Positions 56,316-64,000 of a DNA stretch of 64,000 bases are shown here, piece by piece. Position numbers and translations under genes: made by a program. The stretch comes from Phormidium tenue FACHB-886 (GTDB lineage: Bacteria; Cyanobacteriota; Cyanobacteriia; Elainellales; Elainellaceae). Every line of letters starts with the position of its first letter. The first letter of the stretch is position 1. Below the pieces are notes generated by a model. It saw only the letters and a list, made by a program, of their open reading frames with translations, ran no database searches and was not told where the DNA came from. The stretch lies in assembly GCF_014764505.1 (NCBI RefSeq), contig NZ_JACXWX010000009.1, forward strand, positions 1 through 64,000. The letters are read 5' to 3'.

Positions 56316-56354
56316 TCATCATTTATAAAGCAAGACTTATGTAACATCGCGTCT

Positions 56355-57773
56355 CTAGCCTTCAGCCGGCTGGGACGGGCGACTAATCTGTAGAGCATCC
56401 TTGGCAGAAAGCCCATCTCCCTGAGCACCGAAATACCAGAGCGCTGCTGCTGCTTCTGCCCGCGTTACCGCCTTTTGAGGTTGAAACAGGGTGGTGTAGC
56501 CAAAGGCACGGCGGATGTTGGCGAGATCACCGTTTTGGTAGTCTGCTAGCACGGCTCTCAGGGCTTTGGGGTCAATTTTTGGCGCATCTTGGAAGCCCCA
56601 GGTTTGTTGCACCGCGTCCAAATTTGCTGTTGGCAAAGAGCGGCGGATGTCCACGGGGACTTTCCACAAGATCATTTCTTCGCGAGTTAGGGGGGCATCC
56701 GGACGAAAAGCTTTGGCAGGTTCGCCCGATAGCGAGCTGGAAATTAAGCCTGCATTAGCTAATCCTTGAATGGCGCCAAAGTCAGGGTCGCTGGTTGGTA
56801 CATCTGTAAAGGCAGGCGTTTCAGAAGCTGCCCCCAGTCGAATTTGGCGAGAAGGCTGGCTAGCGTAGATCAAATTATTGGCAGCGACTAGCCAACGGGC
56901 GTATTCGCGGCGCGTGATGGGCTGGTTTGGCTTGAACAACTGGCTGCTGGAGCTGGATGGATTGGCATTAGGCTGACTACTGGGACTAGGCGATTCTCCT
57001 GCAGAGGAGCTGCGTCCCTGCAGCGGTAAGGCACCTAGATTTGCCAAATCGGTCACGTATTGCTGAAGCTCACTGGGAGCCTGATTCAAGTCCTTAAAAG
57101 GTAGTGATGCCATTACGGCAGTCGGCGGCTTGGCCACCCAATCAGCAGGGGGAGTTGGTCCAACAAATTCAGGATCGCCCGGCTGAACACCAGAAGAGCC
57201 CGCAGAAGCAGTCGGAGCGGCAGGGGAGGCGGAAGCGATCGCCCCATCTTCCTGAAACTGATAGCGAATCGTAAACTCAGTCGAATCAGCGGCAGAAGCC
57301 GTGGCGATCGCCATACGCAAGCCATCCCGCTGAGCTGTGATTCCAACCGTTGGGCTGGCGGGTGTCAACTGCCAACCCTCTGCCCTCAATCTATCCTGAT
57401 AGAACCGTTGCACTTGCGCAGGGCTGTCTGTGGTAGACCAACGCGTTTCAGTGGCTGGCGCAGCATCTCCTGCAGAAGGCTGTGTAGCTGAAGTTAGGTT
57501 TACTCCAATGAGCTGGGCATTGGGATAGCGCGGAATTTCACCCGGAAAGTTAGCAGGGAGCTGAGCAGTGGGGCTAGCGCTAATTGAATTACTCGGTGGG
57601 CTGGCAGCCACGCTAGGGGAGGGCGAACTCTCAAACGCCACCGGGTTAGTCGCCAAACGCGGATCTGCTGCCAGCGATCGCTCTAAGTTTGCCGCCCAAG
57701 GGCTATTGCTGCAAGCACCCAACGGCAAGACCACACCCACTGTTAATCCAATCAACCAAACCGACGATCGCAT
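56355..57773 (-). CDS. SLH-domain lipoprotein
   Basis: About 472 residues from the ATG at 57773 (AGGTGA upstream). The signal peptide ends in a lipobox (VVLPLGACSNS, Cys21), so it is lipid-anchored. A Ser/Pro/Ala-rich region follows, with a globular domain at about 75-200 (a strand/helix pattern around VQRFYQDRLRAEGWQL). Three S-layer homology motifs occupy the C-terminal half: QPITRREYARWLVAAN, APLTREEMILWKVP and KAVTRAEAAAALWYFG. SLH domains bind pyruvylated cell-wall polymers. The protein probably links the envelope layers of this cyanobacterium. Confidence 0.87.
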   Translation of the reverse strand: MRSSVWLIGLTVGVVLPLGACSNSPWAANLERSLAADPRLATNPVAFESSPSPSVAASPPSNSISASPTAQLPANFPGEIPRYPNAQLIGVNLTSATQPSAGDAAPATETRWSTTDSPAQVQRFYQDRLRAEGWQLTPASPTVGITAQRDGLRMAIATASAADSTEFTIRYQFQEDGAIASASPAAPTASAGSSGVQPGDPEFVGPTPPADWVAKPPTAVMASLPFKDLNQAPSELQQYVTDLANLGALPLQGRSSSAGESPSPSSQPNANPSSSSSQLFKPNQPITRREYARWLVAANNLIYASQPSRQIRLGAASETPAFTDVPTSDPDFGAIQGLANAGLISSSLSGEPAKAFRPDAPLTREEMILWKVPVDIRRSLPTANLDAVQQTWGFQDAPKIDPKALRAVLADYQNGDLANIRRAFGYTTLFQPQKAVTRAEAAAALWYFGAQGDGLSAKDALQISRPSQPAEG

Positions 57774-57897
57774 CAATCTCACCTGCTCAACCTCAGACCA
57801 ATTTCAATTCAGTCAAAGTCTTGGCGTACTGACCTCTCTCCCTACGCTACCGCAAATCTACTGAAGATTGTCGGCATTTATTTTGAGGAGCAGTTTG

Positions 57898-59271
57898 TCA
57901 AAGCAGCTGGTCTTGAGCAACCGAAGTGGTTTGGTGAAATCGCCAGGTTAAAACAAATGCCTGCACCAGCAGCCCGATCGCCAAACCCCACCATAGCCCC
58001 ACGCCGCCCAACCCCAGCGAGAAGCCCAGCCCATAGCTAATGCTTAGCCCAATGCCCCAGTAGGAAAGCAAGCCAATTAGCATCGGCACTCTGGTATCTT
58101 GCAGTCCACGCAGTGCCCCAACGGACGTTGCCTGAACCCCGTCTGCAAGCTGAAAAAGCGCGGCGATACTCAGCAGCACCTTGGCAAGATCGACCACCGC
58201 GCCATTTTCGGGATTGTTCACATCTAGATACAGTGCAATGATCGTCTGTGGCGCTAGCCAAAACAGAATGCTCATCAAACCCATAAAGGCTGCCCCTAGC
58301 CCAATTGCCACATATCCAGCTAGTCTTGCCCCTTTTGGATCTCGCTGCCCCATCAGCTGTCCCACACGAATCGTAGCGGCAAAAGAAATACCTAACGGAA
58401 TCATGAACGTCATGGCAGCCGTCTGCAATGCAATCTGATGTGCCGCCAGCGGTACAGTCCCCAAAAACCCCATGAGAAAGGTTGCAATGGCAAACAGCCC
58501 TGCCTCAACCGCAACCAAGCCACCGATCGGCAAGCCAATCCCAATTAAGTCTTGAAAGACGCGCGCATCAAAGCGCTGCAAGTTGCCAAACACCTGATAG
58601 CTACGGAGGCTCTGCTGCCAGAAGATGTACAGGACGATCGCCAAAAACATCCCCCACAGCGATAGAGCACTAGCTACCCCAATCCCGACAATGCCCAGTG
58701 CAGGCAGCCCCAGTTTGCCAAACATCAGCGTGTAGTTGGCAACGACATTAAATGCCGTTCCACCAACGATAATTACCATCACCGAGCGTGGCTGCGATAC
58801 AGCAGCCACAAAGCTCCGCAGCACTGCAAATCCTAGCGCAGGCAGCAACCCAGGTGCGATCGCCCGAAGATACATTCCCGCTAGCCGCACATTTTCTGGC
58901 GCTTGCCCCAGCCAAGGCAAGATCATCTCACCGTTCCAAATTAGCAGCGTCAGCGGCACCCCTAGCAATATCGCCAACCACAGCCCCTGACGCACAACAC
59001 GGCTCACTTCTTTAGAATCACCCGCGCCAAATGCAGCCGCTACCAAAGGACTGACCGCTGCCACAATACTGGAAGACACATGCAGCAGCGAAGTAAAGAA
59101 AGTCGCACCCAGCGCACCCGCCGCCAGAACCTGTTGCCCCAATAGCCCCATCATCACTGTATCCACAAAACCTGTAGCAGCTTGAGCAACCTGCGCGCTG
59201 GCTAAAGGAACTGCCAGAAACAGCATGGCTTTAATTTCGGTGGTGAGTTTGGGCTTGAAGGTAGACGGCAT
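57898..59271 (-). CDS. MATE-family efflux transporter
   Basis: About 457 residues with twelve hydrophobic segments in two similar halves, typical of MATE (NorM/DinF) exporters that use a Na+ or H+ gradient. Recognisable stretches are LASAQVAQAATGFVDTVMMG (helix 1), TIRVGQLMGQRDPKGARLAG (start of the second half) and LADGVQATSVGALRGLQDTR. Substrate unknown. The ATG at 59271 is preferred to the TTG at 59295. Confidence 0.93.
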   Translation of the reverse strand: MPSTFKPKLTTEIKAMLFLAVPLASAQVAQAATGFVDTVMMGLLGQQVLAAGALGATFFTSLLHVSSSIVAAVSPLVAAAFGAGDSKEVSRVVRQGLWLAILLGVPLTLLIWNGEMILPWLGQAPENVRLAGMYLRAIAPGLLPALGFAVLRSFVAAVSQPRSVMVIIVGGTAFNVVANYTLMFGKLGLPALGIVGIGVASALSLWGMFLAIVLYIFWQQSLRSYQVFGNLQRFDARVFQDLIGIGLPIGGLVAVEAGLFAIATFLMGFLGTVPLAAHQIALQTAAMTFMIPLGISFAATIRVGQLMGQRDPKGARLAGYVAIGLGAAFMGLMSILFWLAPQTIIALYLDVNNPENGAVVDLAKVLLSIAALFQLADGVQATSVGALRGLQDTRVPMLIGLLSYWGIGLSISYGLGFSLGLGGVGLWWGLAIGLLVQAFVLTWRFHQTTSVAQDQLL

Positions 59272-59402
59272 GGGAAGAGAGCTATGCCCCGACAAATGGC
59301 TAAACTAACGTTTGAGCGTACCAGAATGGACGATCGCTGCACCTCATCCATCAGGGTAGTCCTGCGGAGTCTTGGCTTATCGAAAGATATTTTCAATAAT
59401 TA

Positions 59403-59431
59403 TTGACAGTAATTCCTAATAAAGCTACTAT
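59403..59431 (+). promoter_or_regulatory. Strong sigma70-type promoter of a putative small RNA
   Basis: TTGACA (59403-59408), a spacer of exactly 17 bases, then TACTAT (59426-59431). This is the consensus -35 and near-consensus -10 at ideal spacing. No coding region follows, and a terminator lies 80 bases downstream. Confidence 0.65.
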
Positions 59432-59437
59432 CAATGA

Positions 59438-59520
59438 CATAGTGTTCTCCTCTCAAAGGATCGGTAGGTGGAACGCGAAAGGCAGGTAAATTAAGTGCCT
59501 CAAGCGTTCCTCCCTTTTTT
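59438..59520 (+). ncRNA. Predicted small RNA of about 83 nt
   Basis: Transcription from the promoter at 59403-59431 would start near 59438. The RNA would have an open 5' part with the pyrimidine-rich GTTCTCCTCTC, then a long terminator hairpin. GGAACGC (59470-59476) pairs with GCGTTCC (59504-59510), and inside it AGGCA (59480-59484) pairs with TGCCT (59496-59500) across a symmetric 3x3 internal loop. TCCCTTTTTT follows. The stretch lies between the upstream end of the MATE gene (minus) and the DUF5996 stop (minus), so it is not antisense to either. The unpaired CUCCUCUC could pair with ribosome-binding sites in target mRNAs, as Yfr1 does with its CUCCUCAC. It is not obviously Yfr1 itself. Confidence 0.5.
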
Positions 59521-59875
59521 ATGAGAGTCTAGAGGGAACGCCAGAACGCCCGAAAATGCCTTCAAGAGTACAGCTGCAGGGCTGCAAGGTTGGAAGAGTA
59601 TTGTCAATAACGAAAGGATAGCGATCGTCTCCTCACATTGGTTTATCTAGGCGCGTAGATCCCTGTTGTTTTGAGAGAGTCACTGTTTTGAGAGAGCCAC
59701 GACTATTCAGCAACACCTGAATGATGGCTTTATTAAGCTAGAGCTTTAGGTTAACGTTAAGCAACTTCCTGCGAAAAGAGTAGTACTTGAATAATTCCAA
59801 GAAATAGTTTCAAGATTGGTTACAAATTTGGTTATGAATCCAGTGCAATTTAGTTCCGCTAATCGTTGCAATGAA

Positions 59876-60832
59876 TCAGCTCTTTATAGCGTCTTTTGTA
59901 ACTGGGTTGTATTCCAAGGTGGTTCGATCCCAGTTGCCTAGATTGGCAGCTGCCTCATAGGTGCTTTGCAGAAATTCCAGCACCATTGCATCTGCATTAT
60001 CAGCTTGCTGCACTCTTTCATAGGGCAGGATAAATTCTTGCATGTCGGGGCTGTAAAAGCCTTCTTTCGGTTGAATGGGGTAGTCTTTAAACCCCTCGGG
60101 GGTTGGATAAGCATATGCATAAAATAGGGCTTCGACAGAGCTGCTCCCAAACCAAAATCCACAGCTGCTTACCTCATGTGAGTATGCTTCTCGTGTTACC
60201 CAATCTGCCATGTTGGGCACTCCTCCTGGATGTTCTGGTGCGCGTCGTCCAGAGAAGCGAGTCACCGCCAGATCAAAGCTACCCCAAAAGAAATGGACAG
60301 GGCTACACTTGCCAGCATAACGAGAGCGAAAGATCGTCATAAGGCGATCGGCTTGCACCAAAATTTGCCAGAACCGCTGAGCGTACTCCCGATCGTAGGC
60401 AGCGTGCTGTTCGTCCTGTTCAAAGGGAATTGGTTCAGTAACCTCTTGAGGTATCGTCCAGATCTGAACTTCGATGCCGATCTCCTTCAGAGTATCCATC
60501 ACCGCCCGATAAAAGTCAGCTACGGAGCGGGGAGCGAGCGCAATGGTTTTCACTGTGCCATCATCTGTCTCGATCAGGAGTTGGTGATGCAAAAAATCAA
60601 AGGTGATCTGAAAGCTACGCGCTCCATATGGGATTGTGGAAGTTGTGAGTCCGCGTGGCGTGACATACAGCGTTGAGTGCCACCAATGATTGACTTTGGG
60701 AGCCAAGGCTAACCGAATTTTGCCAATGATCTGAGTCCACAGGTGCAAAGTCTTGTAGGTCTCTTGCCAGGCTGCCACAGGCAACGGTGGCCAGATCGCA
60801 TCGTTTAAAGAATGGTGTGTGGAAGTAACCAT
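59876..60832 (-). CDS. DUF5996 family protein
   Basis: 318 residues from the ATG at 60832. The conserved pattern begins WPPLPVAAWQETYKTLHLWT and continues with QIIGKIRLALAPKVNHWWHS, FFWGSFDLAVTRFSGRRAPE, and SHEVSSCGFWFGSS, all characteristic of DUF5996. Function is unknown. No signal peptide is seen. The gene lies upstream of an SDR remnant on the opposite strand. Confidence 0.85.
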   Translation of the reverse strand: MVTSTHHSLNDAIWPPLPVAAWQETYKTLHLWTQIIGKIRLALAPKVNHWWHSTLYVTPRGLTTSTIPYGARSFQITFDFLHHQLLIETDDGTVKTIALAPRSVADFYRAVMDTLKEIGIEVQIWTIPQEVTEPIPFEQDEQHAAYDREYAQRFWQILVQADRLMTIFRSRYAGKCSPVHFFWGSFDLAVTRFSGRRAPEHPGGVPNMADWVTREAYSHEVSSCGFWFGSSSVEALFYAYAYPTPEGFKDYPIQPKEGFYSPDMQEFILPYERVQQADNADAMVLEFLQSTYEAAANLGNWDRTTLEYNPVTKDAIKS

Positions 60833-61156
60833 GATGAAGCTCTCTTTCAAAAATTGGGATAGCCATAGCCGGTTTCGATCAGCAGACGCACCACAGCCGA
60901 TCGAGATTCACTAATGGGCTGCTTCAATAGTAGGACGATCTGAGGCGAGTACTCTCCAATTTTCGACACACAGGCTGAAGGAGAGCCTGAAATCACAAGC
61001 CGCGCATTGTGAGCCTCCTTAGCAATGCGCGGCTCCTCGCACATTGACTCAAATCTCTCGAATTGCTGACATCTGCTTGAATCTGCTTGTTTCGTTCAGT
61101 ATGCCATTGTACAAGACAGCAAAAGTTGCTCTTGCTTGCGAAAGGAGCGCAAGACA
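60833..61156. promoter_or_regulatory. Divergent intergenic region
   Basis: About 320 bases between the DUF5996 gene and the SDR remnant. A minus-strand frame at 60847-61044 has no convincing homology. The sequence TTGTACAAG near 61104 is a small palindrome in the position of an SDR operator. Nothing else is recognised. Confidence 0.35.
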
Positions 61157-61707
61157 ATGATCAACGCCAAGTCAAACGGTAAAGCTGCCTTAATCACAGG
61201 TGCAAACAAAGGGCTTGGATTTGTTCTGATCAACAATGCAGGGGGATGCTGGATGGTGATTGGTCAATCAGCAACGCCAGTTCTATTTCGAGTGATGTTC
61301 TTCGTAAGACCTTTGATACTAACTTTTTTGCTCTAGTTAAAGTCACTCAGGCGTTGTTGCCGCTCATTTTCAGAAGTAAGAGCGGTCGGATTGTCAATGT
61401 GGCAAGTATCGAAGGCTCACTGACTCTTCATACTGATCCAGCTTCGCCAATTTATGACTCCAAACCCTTTGCTTATGATGCATCTAAAGCTACCGTCAAT
61501 TCATTCACCGTTCATCTCGCTCATGAATTGCGAGATACAGCCGTGAAGGTAAACAGCGTCCATCCTGGCTGGGTCAAAACAGAATTAGGAGGGAAAGGCG
61601 CACTGATAGACATTACCGAAGGAGCACAAACAGGGATGCAATTGGCAACTCTGCCTGATGATGCAACTGCTGGTTTTTTTCACCTTGGTCAGACGATCCC
61701 ATGGTAG
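61157..61707 (+). pseudogene. Short-chain dehydrogenase/reductase, internally deleted and frameshifted
   Basis: The ATG at 61157 follows AGGAG, and the sequence opens normally with AALITGANKGLGF (the TGxxxGxG cofactor motif). It then jumps directly to VLINNAGG, so about 60-65 residues of a normal SDR are missing. Right after NNAGG the frame changes: the continuation in the other frame is MLDGDWSISNASS, NFFALVKVTQALLPLIFR, GRIVNVASIEGS, then the catalytic YDASK in AYDASKATVNSF, and a normal C-terminus GQTIPW. A deletion plus a one-base loss have inactivated it. The two open frames (61136-61336 and 61246-61707) are its pieces. Confidence 0.88.
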
Positions 61708-61749
61708 TTTAGGAAACCGATTAGTATTGCTCCTAGAGGTTGCTACTCT

Positions 61750-61881
61750 ATGTCTAATCTGAAGCCAGAGCATCAAAACGTTTACCTCAAGAACGCTGTT
61801 ACGGGTGCAACTCCGAATCCTGTGATGCCCGACACTGATGCAATTGACGAAGAATTTATTGAGGCTGCCAATCAAATTTGA
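61750..61881 (+). CDS. Possible small protein (43 aa), unknown
   Basis: From an ATG at 61750 the frame reads MSNLKPEHQNVYLKNAVTGA, then TPNPVMPDTDAIDEEFIEAA and stops after NQI. It is polar and acidic with a plausible C-terminus, but has no clear ribosome site. It may be part of the decayed region rather than a gene. Confidence 0.25.
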   Translation: MSNLKPEHQNVYLKNAVTGATPNPVMPDTDAIDEEFIEAANQI

Positions 61882-62215
61882 GTAACGCAGTTGAATTGAT
61901 TCCAGTTCTCATTGGTGTTCATCAATCAGCGATCGCACCTGATAATCCAGCGCTCGTTGCTCCACCAATCACCATCTGCCGCCGAGTGATTTTCGTAGCA
62001 GTTTGGCTGGGATTGTCCTTAATGAATTCGTTGCAATTCAAGTTTATTGGCATCTTTTCAAACGTTTAATCAACGTGTGATGGTTGCTATGCACTCTCCT
62101 ACGTTTCCTCTAGAAAGTCTTGTATTCTGTTGCGATCTAGCAGAAATATCTGGTCATGCCAGGTGGAAGTGTGGGACTGACAAACTGTAAAGAGAAGTTG
62201 AGTGCTTAAGCGAGT

Positions 62216-62590
62216 CATGGAATGTCCCTTATATAGCCACCTCAAATCCCATCGTCCTGGGAAAACAAGCAAAGGAAGCCCACGCTACTTCTGTCCTGCT
62301 TGCCAAACAAAGCTTTACTGAAACCTTTGATACTCCGTACTACCGCCGTCAAATCACCCTTGAAGAGATTCGCCTGGTTCTACAAACTCATAGTGGAAGC
62401 AGCAGTTTACGTGGCATTAGTCGTATTACTGGATTAGGATATGAAACGGCTGTCAGAGTGATTGAGGCATGAAACGGCTGTCAGAGTGATTGAGGCAGCT
62501 AGTCAGAAGGCACAACTGATTCACAATCAAGAACTCAACGATGTGGATACAGACTCTATTGATGGCAACAGACGGAGGTGACAGTGCGAT
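62216..62590 (+). pseudogene. IS1-like (InsA-type) transposase remnant
   Basis: Translation from the ATG at 62216 gives a zinc-finger-like start, MECPLYSHLKSHRPGKTSKG followed by SPRYFCPACQ, in which the second Cys of the first pair has become Tyr. The frame then shifts, and the other frame continues FTETFDTPYYRRQITLEEIR and GSSSLRGISRITGLGYETAV, which fits the InsA-like helix-turn-helix part. A 28-bp tandem duplication (62441-62496) breaks the frame again. After it ASQKAQLIHNQELNDVDTDS continues and then degenerates. No inverted repeats or target-site duplication could be identified. Confidence 0.7.
62441..62496. repeat. 28-bp exact tandem duplication
   Basis: Positions 62441-62468 and 62469-62496 are identical (both begin ATGAAACGGCTGTCAGAGTG). 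The unit length is not a multiple of three, so it frameshifts the transposase remnant it lies in. It fits replication slippage. Confidence 0.95.
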
Positions 62591-62721
62591 TGGTTGTCAG
62601 CTACTTCAACTGAATTTGACAGCATTCTCAGTTGAAAACAACAGCAGCGCAACGGGCTGGGCTAACAGCTATTGTTGGTCCTGGGCAGATTTAGTTGCTT
62701 ATCCCACGCTTCTTTAGAGCA

Positions 62722-62929
62722 CAACCTCCAGTCTCTGCTGTCACCTGTCGAGCTGTTATCTCGCTAGTCAGCAGAAGTTTAGCCCGATCGATCCGTATCT
62801 GATTTGATATTCTCGGAGCGTAATGCTTACTTCAGCATGAAACACTCGATTGAGATAGTAAGGGTTTAACGCTGCGAGTTATGACAACTGCTTAAGGCTG
62901 ATATCGTCCCCGTAGTGTTCTTGCAATGT
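62722..62929 (-). pseudogene. AraC-family regulator remnant
   Basis: Read on the minus strand from 62929, the frame gives TLQEHYGDDISLKQLS, a stop codon, then LAALNPYYLNRVFHAEVSIT and LREYQ. After a one-base loss near 62800 the next frame gives QIRIDRAKLLLTSEITARQV followed by TAETG. Together these are both helix-turn-helix halves of an AraC-type DNA-binding domain. The stop codon (probably from CAA) and the frameshift show it is dead. The N-terminal effector domain and the last part of the second HTH are not recognisable. Confidence 0.7.
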
Positions 62930-63183
62930 GTTGCATTGGATTGTGCGATCGCTTCACCTACCGTCTTATCGTTTTAGCTGCTGTTGAACGCCGCAAAAAG
63001 GTTGCTTCTTCCGCACACGGCACGTTACGCCATGGGACTTACACAGTGCAACTTACACAATGGCAGCTCTGGTCAATTTTATGGCGCGATCGGTCAACTT
63101 TAGATTGAGTTTGCCAAATATCTTTAGGTTATAGAGCAAACCGCAATGCTTCTGACACAACAAACCACCTAAAGAATTCCACC
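62930..63183. other. Region upstream of the cupin gene
   Basis: About 250 bases. A 60-codon plus-strand frame (62926-63108, with ERRKKVASSAHGTLRHGTY) has some protein character but no family I recognise; it may be another remnant. The cupin promoter should lie at the right end. Confidence 0.3.
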
Positions 63184-63779
63184 ATGACAGCTACATCATT
63201 CAACCAGGCACAAGCATTCGGCTCACAGCAATTTGAGGAGATCAACAATCCAGCTACAGGCGATCACATGATGATCCTGCAGTCGAGCCAAACCAACCAG
63301 GGTTATGCCAAAATCCAGTTCAATTTGCCTCCCGGTGCAAAGGGCAGCCCATTGCATTACCACACCCGCATGAGCGAAACTTTCACCGTCGTTGAAGGCG
63401 AATTAGAAATGGAAGTAGGAGGGAAAAAAATTGGCGCATCTTGAGAGCAGGTGAGCAAGTTCATGTTCCAGCAGGAATGCACCACAGTTTTCGTAATACC
63501 TCCAGCAATCCGGTAACGTTCATTAGCGAAAACCAACCCGCAGAAGGATTCGAGAAATTTATCCGAGGTATGTTTGGGTTAGCGATCGATGGAAAAGTGA
63601 ACGCAGATGGGATGCCGAAGAATCTGCTGTATGTCGCACTCTTGTTGCAGAAAGGAGACATTGTTCTCGTCGATATACCGTTCGTTTTGCAAGCGTTACT
63701 GATCAACACGCTAGCTCAAATTGCCCGAGTTACTGGAAGCGAACGATCGCTGCATAAATACTGGAACCGTCAGAAGTAA
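63184..63779 (+). pseudogene. Cupin-domain protein, frameshifted at an A7 run
   Basis: Two overlapping frames together make one cupin of about 198 residues. The first (63184-63444) carries cupin motif 1, GSPLHYHTRMSETFTVVEG. The second carries motif 2, GEQVHVPAGMHHSFRN, and continues to 63779. They join at a run of seven A (63424-63430); eight A would restore the frame as GGKKNWRILRAG. The metal ligands HxH, E and H are all present. It could be a true frameshift mutation, a homopolymer sequencing error, or slippage at A7. Cupins of this type are often small-molecule dioxygenases or sensors. Confidence 0.8.
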
Positions 63780-63853
63780 GGGTTTGGCACTTCATTTGCA
63801 ATGAAATCCGAATGTTGAGCTACTGCTAATTACACTCCAGGGAAAAACATTCT

Positions 63854-64000
63854 ATGACTCATACACACCCAGTTAAAACAACAGGAATTTTGCTAATTCT
63901 GCTGATTGTATTTCTAAACATTCCTTACACGTTACTAATTCAAACCTTTGAGTATGATGACATTCTCCGCCAACCCGTTGATGCTGTTCTCACCAAATTT
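63854..64000 (+). CDS. Membrane protein, partial (cut by window end)
   Basis: From the ATG at 63854, 49 codons are visible. They begin MTHTHPVKTTGILLILLIVF, a basic end followed by a membrane segment, then NIPYTLLIQTFEYDDILRQP and VDAVLTKF. The pattern of a helix followed by a polar FEYDDILRQP loop may fit a DUF4386-like multi-pass protein, but too little is visible. It continues beyond the window. Confidence 0.6.
   Translation, partial: MTHTHPVKTTGILLILLIVFLNIPYTLLIQTFEYDDILRQPVDAVLTKF

Noticed and set aside
59438-59520. Considered calling the candidate small RNA Yfr1
   Set aside because: The CUCCUCUC stretch is similar, but the characteristic core and overall Yfr1 architecture could not be matched.
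61909-62040. Minus-strand stretch reading ITRRQMVIGGATSAGLSG, like a Tat signal peptide
   Set aside because: The frame stops five residues later and no mature protein follows in any frame; too short to call even a remnant.

Overview
The window looks like a chromosomal segment of a cyanobacterium, probably filamentous. It carries psaC (photosystem I), a cytochrome b6f haem-assembly factor, a plastoglobulin/fibrillin protein, a DUF3134 protein and other cyanobacteria-typical small proteins, and many HIP1-type GCGATCGC octamers. No rRNA, tRNA, CRISPR array or intact insertion sequence was found. Start sites were chosen by hand from Shine-Dalgarno spacing and family N-termini, so several differ from the longest open frame.

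Layout. 0-16.7 kb is mostly housekeeping: a transglutaminase-like protein, dnaK, a membrane-anchored dihaem cytochrome c, a GNAT acetyltransferase, a secreted lipase with RTX repeats, an anchored FAD oxidoreductase, psaC (with an unusual one-residue insertion), a DUF554 membrane protein, a NarL-type response regulator, a PadR regulator, a CCB2/CCB4-type assembly factor, tyrA and rbsK. 16.7-28.2 kb is a minus-strand exopolysaccharide operon: four glycosyltransferases, a Wzy/ligase-like membrane protein, an MsbA/HepA-like ABC exporter, a priming sugar transferase and a Wzc-like co-polymerase without a terminal tyrosine cluster. About 1.9 kb without a convincing gene lies upstream of it. 30-36.6 kb holds a low-temperature-induced-type secreted protein, a DUF2834-like membrane protein and a purine-catabolism locus (hpxZ divergent from xdhA-xdhB). 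36.7-45.2 kb holds a possible glycosyltransferase, a WecE/RffA sugar aminotransferase, a three-gene minus-strand group (fibrillin, RecB-like nuclease, ferredoxin-MBL fusion), DUF3134, mraY and a 67-aa membrane protein. 45.6-60.9 kb holds a large DUF1574 protein with a repeated N-terminal module, a PhoD phosphatase, a photolyase, a Crp/Fnr regulator, trpE, an SLH lipoprotein, a MATE exporter and a DUF5996 protein.

61.1-63.8 kb is a zone of gene decay: an SDR gene with an internal deletion and frameshift, an IS1-like transposase remnant with a 28-bp tandem duplication, an antisense AraC regulator remnant and a cupin gene split at an A7 run. The window ends inside a membrane-protein gene.

The most interesting items are a predicted roughly 83-nt small RNA (promoter at 59403-59431, terminator ending at 59520), the PsaC insertion, the repeated module in the DUF1574 protein, and the exopolysaccharide and purine loci. 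All functional statements rest on reading the sequence and recalling families; no database search was possible.
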